The notes: generated by a model not told the origin, from the sequence alone. Counted from the first letter of the stretch, positions 27,215 through 36,476 are shown. The stretch is DNA of 64,000 nt from Lachnospiraceae bacterium (GCA_017483735.1 JAFUVF010000056.1:1-64000), one strand, 5' to 3'. A program made the numbers and translations.

Positions 27215-27273
27215 CCCTGCGTCAGGGGATTTGCGGATAATCAAGGGAAAGCCCCTATTGACACCGTCCGCAA
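27215..27273 (-). promoter_or_regulatory. Structured rpsB leader, possible pseudoknot
   Basis: On the minus strand TTGCGGA pairs with TCCGCAA (27267-27273 with 27231-27237). AGGGG inside that loop (27252-27256) can pair with CCCCT outside it (27224-27228), giving an H-type pseudoknot. CCCTG/CAGGG (27215-27219 with 27223-27227) competes for the same strand. This is the design of ribosomal-protein autoregulatory leaders, but I do not recognise a described family. Confidence 0.5.
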
Positions 27274-27309
27274 CAGCTTTGTACGTGTTTTATAGTCACA
27301 ACGAGAGAT

Positions 27310-27338
27310 ATTATAGCATAGAAAAAGCCCTCTTGCAA
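27310..27338 (-). promoter_or_regulatory. rpsB-tsf promoter
   Basis: TTGCAA, 17 bases, then perfect TATAAT on the minus strand. The -35 lies in the loop of the preceding terminator. Confidence 0.8.
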
Positions 27339-27346
27339 GGGCTTTT
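27323..27346 (-). terminator. Terminator ending the LRR operon
   Basis: AAAAGCCCT and AGGGCTTTT form a 9-pair stem with a 6-base loop, running into TTTTTC on the minus strand. It lies 22 bases after the last small ORF and overlaps the rpsB promoter. Confidence 0.8.
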
Positions 27347-27367
27347 CAAAACTAAAAGCATCAGCAT

Positions 27368-27484
27368 TCAATCTTTTTCCGGTTCATGCCTCTCAATGTA
27401 TTTAATAATTTCTATAATTTTCTCAGCGCTAAAACCTTCACTCTCTAATTTTTCTATTAAATTTACAAACGCTCTGCCAGTCAT
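27368..27484 (-). CDS. 38-residue protein, unknown function
   Basis: Read directly from the sequence: MTGRAFVNLIEKLESEGFSA and then a helical EKIIEIIKYIERHEP tail. AGGAGG lies 7 bases before the ATG. The ATG overlaps a TGA that closes an alternative frame of the preceding small ORF (ATGA), suggesting coupling. Its pattern (leucine/isoleucine-rich helix, G-[FL]-S, acidic helix with YIE) resembles the small protein upstream, so they may be paralogues. Function unknown. It lies immediately before the operon terminator. Confidence 0.6.
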   Translation of the reverse strand: MTGRAFVNLIEKLESEGFSAEKIIEIIKYIERHEPEKD

Positions 27485-27541
27485 ATATTATCCTCCTTTC
27501 CCTTTTCGATTTCCTCCTCAATTATGTCCGCCTTGGAAAAT

Positions 27542-27712
27542 TCAAGTGTTGTTGCATTTGTCTTGACAATCTTGCTCTCTTTTTATCATTTCTTTGGGCT
27601 TATAATTCTCATCTCCGGATTCTATATATAGTAAAAAATCGTTAATTTCATCACCGGATAAGCCTAATTCCCGCAAACCTAATATCAATCTGGATACTTC
27701 TTGCATATTCAT
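27542..27712 (-). CDS. 56-residue protein, probably frameshifted C-terminus
   Basis: ATG at 27712 has AGGAGG 8 bases upstream. The product begins MNMQEVSRLILGLRELGLSG and continues with DEINDFLLYIESGDENYKP. It ends KREQDCQDKCNNT, which looks unlike natural protein. Skipping one base in the A5 run (plus-strand T5 at 27580-27584) joins a second frame that reads KESKIVKTNATTLEFSKAD and ends at 27481, exactly overlapping the next ATG. I think the ancestral gene was 76 residues and has a one-base insertion, or uses a +1 frameshift. Function unknown. Confidence 0.55.
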   Translation of the reverse strand: MNMQEVSRLILGLRELGLSGDEINDFLLYIESGDENYKPKEMIKREQDCQDKCNNT

Positions 27713-27744
27713 AAGCATATCCTCCTTTCTACCACCATTATAAC

Positions 27745-30030
27745 CTATTCTCTGCTCTTTTTCAATAAAAACACCAGTCCTATGCCTGCAAACGCCCCCG
27801 CCAATATCCATGCATACGGTATGCCATTGGGAGTTTCAAGCGTTGTAAACGCCGTTATGCTCATCGCAGGAGCCGCTGAGGATTCAAAGAAGGTCTCCTC
27901 CTCTATTATATCCGCCTCCGAGAAGGGCTCTCCGTCCGGGAATATGGCAAATGGAGACAGGTGTGAGGTATTGATGCGGATATATTCGTTTCCGTCCGCT
28001 CTCACTCTCTCGCACAATACCTCCTCAAGCTGCCCGTTCCTGTCCACGGTAACAGCGCTCAAATGTGTACTCTGCCACTCATCGGGAACCGGTATCTCTA
28101 TATGAAGATACTGTTTCCCAAGCTTGGAAATATTTATTCCGGAGGAATCCGTAAGGCTTGCAAGATAATATTTCGCATCCGCCGGAACATTCTCATTCAG
28201 CGCCCTTGTGAATGCCTCACTTATATCATTATCCGACATAGACTGGGATATATTAAGGGTATAGGGTCTGTTTGCACCTTCAAGCTGCGCCCTGACGTCG
28301 TCGATACCCACAACATTCACACCGGGCGTACCGGCGCTTGCAGAGTCTATCCCTCTATACTCCGCATTGGAAAGCCTCTCCGCCGACAATTCATGGGTTC
28401 TTGCGGGGCTTGCGCTTCCCATATTTACATCCGCATCATCATCAAACACAAGTATGCCATACTCCGTAAGGCTCGAGGGCAGTGTTACCGAGTCAATCCC
28501 AGTATCTCTGAAGGCCCTGTCCTTAAGCACAGAAAGTCTGCCGCTCAATGCGATATCCGAAAGGTTCAGACACCCTTCAAAGGCACCCTCCCCGACTATC
28601 TCCACGGTATCCGGAAAGCTCACACTTGTGATTTCTGTATGATCCTTAAATACCTCTCCGGCGATAAGCCGTACCCCGTCGGGAATAGTGACAGAAGACG
28701 AACTGCCCTTATATGCGATCAGCGACCCGTTGCTTATAAGAAACGAAGGTTCATCCTGCACTCCGCTTTGCAAAAATGTATCCACCCAAAGCGTGTGATC
28801 AAAAGCCTTAGGCGCAATGGACTCTATTTCCGCCGGAAGATACACGCTTCCAAGATTGTCGCAATGATAAAATGCGCCATAATCTATGGAACGGATCGTA
28901 TCCGGCATTATTATTCCGGTAAGACTGCTTCTTGCGAAGGCAAACTCGCCTATCTCATATATTCCGTCAGGCACCTCATAGGTTTCAAGCTCGTCATTTC
29001 TGTAATATGCAAGATCAGCTATCACTGAATCATCCACTATCGTATATTTTGAATACTTGGACACGAAATCCCCGCTTCCGTTATTTAATGACGGTATTTC
29101 CGTGATCTCGGTATCTCCGATCTCAATATCGTTTACACTAGCCCCTGCGCCGCTATATACCGTGGGCTTGGTATTATCTATAAAAACAACTGCGTGGTTC
29201 CCCACAACCCTGCTCCTGCCAAACTCATCCTGCACGAGATAATCCCCATTTGAAGGGTTATCCGGCACTATTGCGGTCTCGCTGCCGTTATATACGCCGT
29301 CCCCGGGAATCGTATAGTTAAAGCCCGGCGTCGCTGTCTGCTCCGGCTCCGGTATAGTAACGGTCATTCCGGTATCGCCTGTATTCCCGGTATCCCCTGT
29401 GTCTGTGGAGGGTATTTCAATGACGGTGGGATACTGCTCCCCGGTATCCTGATATTCCGGATTCTCCTTCTGTCTCTCATAAAAACGCTTTGCGTATTTG
29501 TCGGCATATGAGCCCGCATCCGCATGGATCGTCAGATTATAACAGCCGTCAAAGGCCGTATCGTGAATATCCGTGACCGAATTGGGAATATATATATCCG
29601 TCAGGTTTACACAATCCTCAAAGGAATAGATTCCAATACTTGTGATATTTGTAGGGATAGTCATGGAAGTCAGTCCCTTACAGTTGGCAAAGGCATAATC
29701 ATCCACAGTCTTTAGATTTTTGCCAAGTGTAACCGTGGAGAGATTATCCGCTCCCCAAAAGGCATATGCCTCTATCTTCTTGACCGATGAGGATATGGTT
29801 ACCTTTTCGACATAGTGATTGTTCTCAAAGGCTCCACGCCCAATAACCTCCACCGAAGTGGGAATGGATACATTAGCTGCCGTTCCGAGAAAGCTTACCA
29901 GCTTGCCGCCGTCAATTTTAAAATCGGAGGCATTAGTCGCCGCAAATGCCTCCGATCTCGGAAGCTGCATTATTATAAGGGCAAGTATTATCAGAAATAC
30001 CCCAAATATTTTGCTCTTCCTTTTCTTCAT
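27745..30030 (-). CDS. BspA-like leucine-rich-repeat surface protein, membrane anchored
   Basis: The 761-residue protein has a signal peptide (basic KKRKSK, hydrophobic 9-22, cleavage near AFA-A31). It has LRR_5-type repeats in two blocks (about 45-175 and 335-540; for example VTIPTNITSIGIYSFEDC), separated by a Thr/Gly/Pro linker. A ~130-residue domain ending in INTSHLSPFAIFPDG precedes a C-terminal helix and KKSRE. The tail TTLETPNGIPYAW is a degenerate sortase-type signal at best. It follows the larger LRR gene by 11 bases and shares its membrane-proximal domain. It probably acts in adhesion or binding at the cell surface. Confidence 0.85.
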   Translation of the reverse strand: MKKRKSKIFGVFLIILALIIMQLPRSEAFAATNASDFKIDGGKLVSFLGTAANVSIPTSVEVIGRGAFENNHYVEKVTISSSVKKIEAYAFWGADNLSTVTLGKNLKTVDDYAFANCKGLTSMTIPTNITSIGIYSFEDCVNLTDIYIPNSVTDIHDTAFDGCYNLTIHADAGSYADKYAKRFYERQKENPEYQDTGEQYPTVIEIPSTDTGDTGNTGDTGMTVTIPEPEQTATPGFNYTIPGDGVYNGSETAIVPDNPSNGDYLVQDEFGRSRVVGNHAVVFIDNTKPTVYSGAGASVNDIEIGDTEITEIPSLNNGSGDFVSKYSKYTIVDDSVIADLAYYRNDELETYEVPDGIYEIGEFAFARSSLTGIIMPDTIRSIDYGAFYHCDNLGSVYLPAEIESIAPKAFDHTLWVDTFLQSGVQDEPSFLISNGSLIAYKGSSSSVTIPDGVRLIAGEVFKDHTEITSVSFPDTVEIVGEGAFEGCLNLSDIALSGRLSVLKDRAFRDTGIDSVTLPSSLTEYGILVFDDDADVNMGSASPARTHELSAERLSNAEYRGIDSASAGTPGVNVVGIDDVRAQLEGANRPYTLNISQSMSDNDISEAFTRALNENVPADAKYYLASLTDSSGINISKLGKQYLHIEIPVPDEWQSTHLSAVTVDRNGQLEEVLCERVRADGNEYIRINTSHLSPFAIFPDGEPFSEADIIEEETFFESSAAPAMSITAFTTLETPNGIPYAWILAGAFAGIGLVFLLKKSRE

Positions 30031-30041
30031 TTGTAATCCTC

Positions 30042-33000
30042 TTATTTTTTGACTTTAACCTTCTGCTTTCTGTCCTTCTTTAAGAACAATACAACCGACA
30101 TTGCCGCAAGTCCTGCGGATAGGAACCACTTGGGATGTATGCCGTCAGCGGTCTTCGGTGTGTCGTCAATCATGCTGGAGGCATTCAGGTTGTTGGTATC
30201 CACATAAATCACATAGGGCGAGAAGTGCTCGCAGGTAAATGTGATACAGGGTACACCGGATATAGTGGTAAACCTCGCACCCAGATTTTCAAGGTAATTA
30301 TTCGAGGTGCTTGCCACCTTGTTGTTACCACCATACTGTACAAGTGAGTCCGGTATAGGCAGGGTAAGTGTAATGGACAGTCCCGAGGTATCCGTTATCT
30401 TAGTCTGTCCCGTGGAATCATAGAGACTGATATCCATAGGGAAGTACCTTATAGCGGAGATATCTCCATATGCGGAGGTCAACGCTCTGACAGCGGCCTC
30501 TGCTGCGGACGAGGACTCGGATACCTTTATCGTAAAGTTGTCCGAAGAACCGTTTACCGTAGCGGAAACCACGCCCGTATTTGAAAGTCCGTTCTTGTCG
30601 ATAACCACCGTGGTGCCGCCCTTCCTGTTGGTGGTGGTGGATCCGGGAGTTCTGGTGGTATTGTTGCTGCTGCTCGTGTTTCCTGAATTGGAGCCGGCCT
30701 TGTAATTGGCTGTAACGGTTACATTGCTGGATGGCATCGTAACCACAGTAGCGGAAACCGCCTTGCTGGCTATGGAAGTATTCTCAGGGCTTATAGTCCA
30801 GCTGGAGAACACCTTCCCGCTGGCAGGGTCATTTGCCACAACAATAACCTGTGAGCCAGGAATATAGCTTCCCGAGCCGGAGCCATTTACAACCGTAAGA
30901 GTATAATAGGTCGCCTTTGTGGTTGATCCGCTGCTGCTATTGTTACCGCTCGTAGTTGTTCCGCTGCTTCCGCTTCCACTGCTGCTCCCGTTTCCACTGC
31001 TGCTTCCGCTTCCACTACTGTTTCCGCTGTCGCCGCTTCCGGAATTGTTTCCGCTGGTGGTACCGGAACCTCCGCTGCTGCTCCCGCTATTGTCGCTGCT
31101 TGTGCCTCCGCCGGAGCCGTCATTGTATACAGCATAAATATGTGTATCGCTGAAAATATTGCTGTAGGATTTATTCCACTCCTTGAATGTAGTGTCGGGC
31201 TTCGGAACATTAGCCGCATACGCAAGCGCTGTTGCCTGGGGTACGCTTCCTCCGTCCTCAACGGTATAGGTACCCGCAATCTTTACGTTAGGAGTATTGG
31301 TTTCCGCATCATATCCCCAGAAGGTTACGGTATGGGTATTTGCAATATTTTGTGTATATTTAGCTGTAAATGTAATAGTTGTCGGTGTCTCATCAGTTAC
31401 TTCAAATCCCGAAGGATTAAGTACTGTCCAACCCACCCAGGTATATCCATCAGGATTTGAAAGAGTTGGAATATACTGAACCTTTCCTGTTGTAACTCCT
31501 GTTTCAGAATCTGTGGTTGTAATTACCGCAACATTCTCATATCCGCTAATCAATCCCTTTTGTTCGCCTGTTGCAGGATCAGAATCATAAAACCTAGCAA
31601 CATAACTTGTCGCATCTGGAGTTGCATATACCGCTGTAAACTCCATATCATGTGAAACCTCTATAGATCCTATAAGATCAGAGTAAGATATCGTAGGTTG
31701 ATATGCCGAATCTCCTCTAAGCTTTATGAAAAGGCTTCCTGTCTCATACCAATACTGGAAAGTAGTATTCTCTCCATTTTTAACAAAGCTTGATGCATCT
31801 AATGCTCCATAAGGATTTGGTGTATCCTCACTTGTAAGTTTCGGGTACGAGGCATCCGATGCAAGCTTGGTAAATGTAAGCACGTAAGTATTATCTGGGA
31901 CATACTCATGCCCGAGAGTCTCGTCCCATATCTTAAATGTCACGGTAAAATTATTTGATTCAGGATAAGTTTCCCAACGGAGATTTTCAGCAACATAATT
32001 GTTCTGCACATAAATATATCCGTTTGATTCCTCAACATCAGCTGCATTAGTTATATTTCCATCATCATCATATATTGGGGCAACAAGATACTGTGGAGTA
32101 TATACACTCAAAGTCTTTGTATTTGCATCATCATTAGCCCTATTATCTAATGCTCCCGGACGCATAGTAACATCCTTTTTAGGAATATATAACTGTTGAA
32201 TCCCACTATTTTTAAATGAGTCTCCCTCTATTGTGTTGGTTCTTGAACCTAAATACAAAGTTGTGAGATTTGAAGTTTCCCCGAATGTATTTTCCGTTAT
32301 CTTTGAAATACCACTATTTGAGAGATCTACTGATATAACATCTGTATCTTCAAATGCATACGGTTTTATTGACGTAACTGTTGCTGGAACCTCTGTGGCA
32401 AGCACCGCCGTCGATTGTTTTCCCTGAAGACATTCAACAATCGAAGTTTTATTTCCGTCAGTTGTTTCATAAATAATCGAATTATCGCAGGTAAAATGAT
32501 TATTATCATTTAAGGCTACATTTGCAAGTTTTTCATCCCCTTTAAACGGACATATTCCCATAGAAGTAACAGAACTCCCAATATATACCGATGTGTCATC
32601 CGCAGCCTCATTACCTAGATTAGTGCAATTTGCAAAAGCATAATCTCCTATACTTTCAGCATTTCCATCCATTGTTATAGAAGAAAGTGCTGAATTATCC
32701 ATAAATGCGTATGCAGGAACATCTGCATCTCCGGAAAGAGTTACTCCTTTGAGATTACTTAGCCCCTGAAAATCACTACCCTTATATGCTTCTACCTTCT
32801 TCGTCGACGTTCCTGGGATAGTGGCATCATCTTCAATATCCTCATGACTGTCTGCATTTATAATGGAAACACCATGTAGGGTCAGAGTATATCCGGGACG
32901 TGAATTATTTGTCTTTTCATTTTGCTCTTTTTCATATAAAAGTCCATCTTTAATACTCTTTATTCCATATGGTACATCCACATCTCTTATTGCGCGAACA

Positions 33001-35720
33001 AGAGCCTGCTGATTGCTTGAAAGACTTGCCAGGAAAGTATTTCCTGTAGATGTATCTGGCGCTGCCTGATAGATTTCACTTAACAAATCTGCCGTAGTTG
33101 CGCTTGATTCGGTAAGCGATGCCAAATAATCTGTCAAATATCCTCTTGCACCATTATCAGCATAATAGTCCTTTACATAATTATCCAAATCAGCATAAGT
33201 TGGAAAATCCGTAAGTTCGGCTACTCTCCTCCCCAAATCATCATTATAATTATATTCTACGGTTAAATTAGAAGGCCATCCACTATAAAACTTTATATAG
33301 GCTACTGGATAGTTGCTGTCAGAGTATGCTCCGCCTTCGCTCATAGCATATTCAAATGGGTAAGATATCTCATTCTCTGTTGTAATTGGTGCAGAGAAAT
33401 ATAGCTGTGTATTAGGGAGCCTATCTCCGTTAACATCAACATTCCCTTGCTGTGTCCTAAATGCTCCAGCTCCAATTTGTGTACTACCTGATTCAAAAAT
33501 TACAGTATTAATCTTATTGCACCCCTGAAATGCCCCAGATGCAATATCAACTATTTGCGCCGGTATATTAACTTTCTTAATATTAGTATTATTTTGAAAT
33601 GTTGTACCACCAATATGAGCTACCGTAACCGGTCCCACATGCCCCGGGATTGTGAGACTATTAACATTGCTTCCCAAATCTGCTCCTGTCAGCGTTCCAT
33701 CCGAAAAGTCATCACCATTTGGTGCCGCTGTATATGTAGCTTTTCCTTCATCATCAGTTCCGGTCTCTTGAACCGTCTTTTCATAGAGATTCGTTTTTTT
33801 ATAATTATCATCTAAGTAACTGAATGCAAAGCAATCGCTTTTACTTCTTTCATGTACAAGGGCTGTACTTTTTCCCTCAAAATAAAATTCATCAGGAACA
33901 GTTGCTTTGAAATCATCATATGTATAATAATCGTCCTTGCTTAATCCACTTCCTCCTGCCGCACTACTGCCACTTTTATAAACAAGATCAAAAATCTCAT
34001 TTCTTGTAGTTATATATTTAAGCGCACTACATCCCTCAAAAGACGATAGAAGCATTGCCCTTTGCATACTAGTTGGTATTATTATGCTTGAAAGAGAAGA
34101 ACAATTCTTAAACGCATCTATTCCAACCATTTGAAGGGAATTTGTGGTTCTGTTACTACTCGTTGTTATAGGGTTTGTCGTGATGACGTTTATGTCATTT
34201 CCTGCATCATCCTTCGCTGTTGATACAGTTATCTCATAGGCTGTACCGTATCCTGTAGTACTTCCAAGATCAATTTCCGTAGCAGCGGTGCAGTTTTCAA
34301 AGCATTGATTTCCAATTTTTACAGTTCCTATTGGAACTGTAAAACCTTGCAAATTTCCGCAATTATAGAATGCCCTTTCTCCAATCTCCTTCAAATTAGA
34401 GAAAACATCAATTTTTACAGAAGTCATCTGCCCGCAGTTTTCAAAGGCACTATTGCCGATTACTTCGAGACCGTTACTTGCACTTAAATCAATTCCCCCA
34501 AGACCATTGCAGCCATAAAATGCATAATCTCCTATTCCAACAAGAGTATTACTAATTGTAAGTGCTCTAATATTACTATTTCCTGCAAAAATTCCATGGT
34601 CGGGATGATTCATCGTAGTTGCCGGAACGCCTGCGCTTTCTTCAACAACAGACCATACATCGTATCTTGACGTTGAGCCATCTGGCAAATTTGCCGTTTT
34701 TGTTTCCTTTTGAAGATATTGATTGCCTAAATAAGCAACTGCACAATTTGTAATCCTTTCATGCTCGGAATTTACCGGAGTAAAATCCCCTATAGCTTTC
34801 AATTCTTCGGATGTAGTTTTAAGTGTCTGCTCATTTATTGGAGTATAGAACAAATCAACATTTCTCCATAAATCAATAGTTGAAACATAACATGGCTGCA
34901 TAGAATAATCATGAACACCATATGTATAAGTCCTTGCATGCGTCTCCTCATCCTCAGTCATATCAATATAATAATGTGTATATTTTGTATCAGTGCCATT
35001 ATTAAATCTGCTATGATCATGTGCCTCATGGTTCGAATCTAAATCCAAAGTAGATGTGAGTCTTGGATTATCCGCATTAAACCATGGATTGTTTGTAACT
35101 GTATCCGTAAAGTCATATGAGTATGTTGGGTTACCATCTGAATCAACCCCAACAGTTGCAGGAACAACAACCTCTATAGTCGTGGGGCTATCTGTTTCAT
35201 AATACAGGAAATTCCCATTTCTTCCAGCTGAGCCAAATCCACCAAAAGGACCTTCATTGATTGTATATTGAGTAAACGCATATACAGTTGAAGGAACTGA
35301 CACAACACCTCCCGGAAGATTCAATGAACTATAACCCAAAAGCACAGCTACAGAATTGTTATTTTTGTCAGTAACATATGCGAACTGAAGATTCATTTCT
35401 TCATTTACATATATCTTGTCGCTATTTGTAATAACAGGAATATACCCCGAATTTGTGGTGCTATTATAAGCACTGTCAACTGTTACGGAAAAATCACTGT
35501 TATATACATTTGATCCCCATGTTGAATCCGGATTAATCCTTGAGCCGTGGGTTGCTCCTACAGGCGCCTCTTCCGCCTGACCACCCTGTATGGAGCCTGT
35601 CGGTATCGCTGCAACGCCTATGGCGGACGCAAGGAAAAGAGCACCTAATGTTTTCCTTACCTGTTTTTTCATTCTCCTCTTTGATTTTTTGGGTTTTGCA
35701 GTAGCTGCAGTCTTTGCCAT
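30042..35720 (-). CDS. Giant BspA-like LRR surface protein with sortase-type C-terminus
   Basis: This 1892-residue protein has a very basic N-terminus (residues 1-24), a hydrophobic signal to about 50, LRR_5 repeats in several blocks between about 360 and 1240 (ALTISNTLVGIGDYAFYGC is one), and InlB-like/Listeria-Bacteroides repeats near 1310-1570. A Gly/Ser linker (about 1575-1640), another small repeat domain and a membrane-proximal domain with FTCEHFSPYVIY follow. TPKTA at 1854-1858, a hydrophobic helix and KKDRKQKVKVKK complete a cell-wall sorting signal. The sortase gene upstream is the likely anchor enzyme. Bases about 31330-35540 are much more A+T-rich than the ends of the gene. Confidence 0.88.
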   Translation of the reverse strand: MAKTAATAKPKKSKRRMKKQVRKTLGALFLASAIGVAAIPTGSIQGGQAEEAPVGATHGSRINPDSTWGSNVYNSDFSVTVDSAYNSTTNSGYIPVITNSDKIYVNEEMNLQFAYVTDKNNNSVAVLLGYSSLNLPGGVVSVPSTVYAFTQYTINEGPFGGFGSAGRNGNFLYYETDSPTTIEVVVPATVGVDSDGNPTYSYDFTDTVTNNPWFNADNPRLTSTLDLDSNHEAHDHSRFNNGTDTKYTHYYIDMTEDEETHARTYTYGVHDYSMQPCYVSTIDLWRNVDLFYTPINEQTLKTTSEELKAIGDFTPVNSEHERITNCAVAYLGNQYLQKETKTANLPDGSTSRYDVWSVVEESAGVPATTMNHPDHGIFAGNSNIRALTISNTLVGIGDYAFYGCNGLGGIDLSASNGLEVIGNSAFENCGQMTSVKIDVFSNLKEIGERAFYNCGNLQGFTVPIGTVKIGNQCFENCTAATEIDLGSTTGYGTAYEITVSTAKDDAGNDINVITTNPITTSSNRTTNSLQMVGIDAFKNCSSLSSIIIPTSMQRAMLLSSFEGCSALKYITTRNEIFDLVYKSGSSAAGGSGLSKDDYYTYDDFKATVPDEFYFEGKSTALVHERSKSDCFAFSYLDDNYKKTNLYEKTVQETGTDDEGKATYTAAPNGDDFSDGTLTGADLGSNVNSLTIPGHVGPVTVAHIGGTTFQNNTNIKKVNIPAQIVDIASGAFQGCNKINTVIFESGSTQIGAGAFRTQQGNVDVNGDRLPNTQLYFSAPITTENEISYPFEYAMSEGGAYSDSNYPVAYIKFYSGWPSNLTVEYNYNDDLGRRVAELTDFPTYADLDNYVKDYYADNGARGYLTDYLASLTESSATTADLLSEIYQAAPDTSTGNTFLASLSSNQQALVRAIRDVDVPYGIKSIKDGLLYEKEQNEKTNNSRPGYTLTLHGVSIINADSHEDIEDDATIPGTSTKKVEAYKGSDFQGLSNLKGVTLSGDADVPAYAFMDNSALSSITMDGNAESIGDYAFANCTNLGNEAADDTSVYIGSSVTSMGICPFKGDEKLANVALNDNNHFTCDNSIIYETTDGNKTSIVECLQGKQSTAVLATEVPATVTSIKPYAFEDTDVISVDLSNSGISKITENTFGETSNLTTLYLGSRTNTIEGDSFKNSGIQQLYIPKKDVTMRPGALDNRANDDANTKTLSVYTPQYLVAPIYDDDGNITNAADVEESNGYIYVQNNYVAENLRWETYPESNNFTVTFKIWDETLGHEYVPDNTYVLTFTKLASDASYPKLTSEDTPNPYGALDASSFVKNGENTTFQYWYETGSLFIKLRGDSAYQPTISYSDLIGSIEVSHDMEFTAVYATPDATSYVARFYDSDPATGEQKGLISGYENVAVITTTDSETGVTTGKVQYIPTLSNPDGYTWVGWTVLNPSGFEVTDETPTTITFTAKYTQNIANTHTVTFWGYDAETNTPNVKIAGTYTVEDGGSVPQATALAYAANVPKPDTTFKEWNKSYSNIFSDTHIYAVYNDGSGGGTSSDNSGSSSGGSGTTSGNNSGSGDSGNSSGSGSSSGNGSSSGSGSSGTTTSGNNSSSGSTTKATYYTLTVVNGSGSGSYIPGSQVIVVANDPASGKVFSSWTISPENTSIASKAVSATVVTMPSSNVTVTANYKAGSNSGNTSSSNNTTRTPGSTTTNRKGGTTVVIDKNGLSNTGVVSATVNGSSDNFTIKVSESSSAAEAAVRALTSAYGDISAIRYFPMDISLYDSTGQTKITDTSGLSITLTLPIPDSLVQYGGNNKVASTSNNYLENLGARFTTISGVPCITFTCEHFSPYVIYVDTNNLNASSMIDDTPKTADGIHPKWFLSAGLAAMSVVLFLKKDRKQKVKVKK

Positions 35721-35766
35721 TTTTCACTCCTCCGCAATATATATACCTTGCACTATATTACATTTA

Positions 35767-36150
35767 TTATTTTATTGTATTCCCACTTTCAAGCCATTCT
35801 ATGGTGGAATCATATATTTCTTTTATACTGTCTTTACGCACAGCCCTTATCGGGTAATACCTGCCTTCAACTTCCCACTGTGTTATATTGTCCGCCTCAT
35901 CCCATATTTTTGAAGGAACTTCTATGTCGACACCATTTCTTTTGCATTTTTCTATAAGTATCTTTATATCGTGTCCCCATAAATCCAATCCATTAATCTC
36001 AGCCTTAAGCTTTATTGTCTTTTCAACAGCCTGCTGCATGTGATAGGCGGCAACACTTCGCATATTCTTATCAGCACTGTCATAGTATTCGCCTACAATT
36101 TTTAGGTCTGCGTATATAATATTCTTGCTTTCACGCTGCTCCTTAGTCAT
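35767..36150 (-). CDS. HEPN-domain protein of a HEPN/MNT pair
   Basis: The 127-residue protein is an all-helical HEPN domain with RSVAAYHMQQAVEKTIKL, which contains an R-x5-H arrangement and the typical YHxQQAxEK helix. In HEPN/MNT toxin-antitoxin systems the HEPN partner is the RNase-like toxin and the nucleotidyltransferase silences it by AMPylation. The ATG at 36150 overlaps the MNT stop as ATGA, so the two are translationally coupled. Several HEPN/MNT pairs are known only from pairing, so activity is inferred. Confidence 0.82.
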   Translation of the reverse strand: MTKEQRESKNIIYADLKIVGEYYDSADKNMRSVAAYHMQQAVEKTIKLKAEINGLDLWGHDIKILIEKCKRNGVDIEVPSKIWDEADNITQWEVEGRYYPIRAVRKDSIKEIYDSTIEWLESGNTIK

Positions 36151-36476
36151 AACAGAGTAACTCCGTCCTTTTCTATCTGCCCCCACAATCTGCTTTTTTT
36201 AACCAAAGCCAAATCTCTCTTCCCGCCATACACCAAAAGGTCGAATTCACACGGAAAGGTGTCATACAATGTACACTTAAATTCGTAATACCTTTTATTT
36301 TTATACATTTTTTTAGTTGTTACGCTTTTATCCCTCGGTTCAATATACAAGTCAATATCAGACCGTTCTGTCGCTTCCCCCCTTGAATATGACCCAAACA
36401 AAATAACCGTACCCAGAATATCCGAATACTCCTTACATATCTCCTCTAGTTTTTTTACGACATCTTCCCTATTCAT
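36147..36476 (-). CDS. Minimal nucleotidyltransferase (MNT), antitoxin-like
   Basis: The 109-residue protein shows the Pol beta-type nucleotidyltransferase signature GSYSRGEATERSDIDLYIE (GSxxRG and DxD). The ATG at 36476 is preceded by a GGGGA site; an in-frame ATG 5 codons upstream is possible. It is the likely antitoxin of the HEPN protein, acting by transferring AMP to it. The pair lies between the sortase and the giant LRR gene on the same strand, an unusual place for a toxin-antitoxin pair. Confidence 0.82.
   Translation of the reverse strand: MNREDVVKKLEEICKEYSDILGTVILFGSYSRGEATERSDIDLYIEPRDKSVTTKKMYKNKRYYEFKCTLYDTFPCEFDLLVYGGKRDLALVKKSRLWGQIEKDGVTLL

Noticed and set aside
28063..29028. 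Long open frame (321 codons) opposite the LRR gene
   Set aside because: Antisense to repeat-coding sequence, with low-quality, Cys- and Arg-rich translation and no RBS.
30880..31130. Tandem repeat or CRISPR-like array
   Set aside because: The repetitive pattern is explained by Ser/Gly codons of a linker in the LRR protein. There are no spacers of regular length. No CRISPR array was seen elsewhere in the window.
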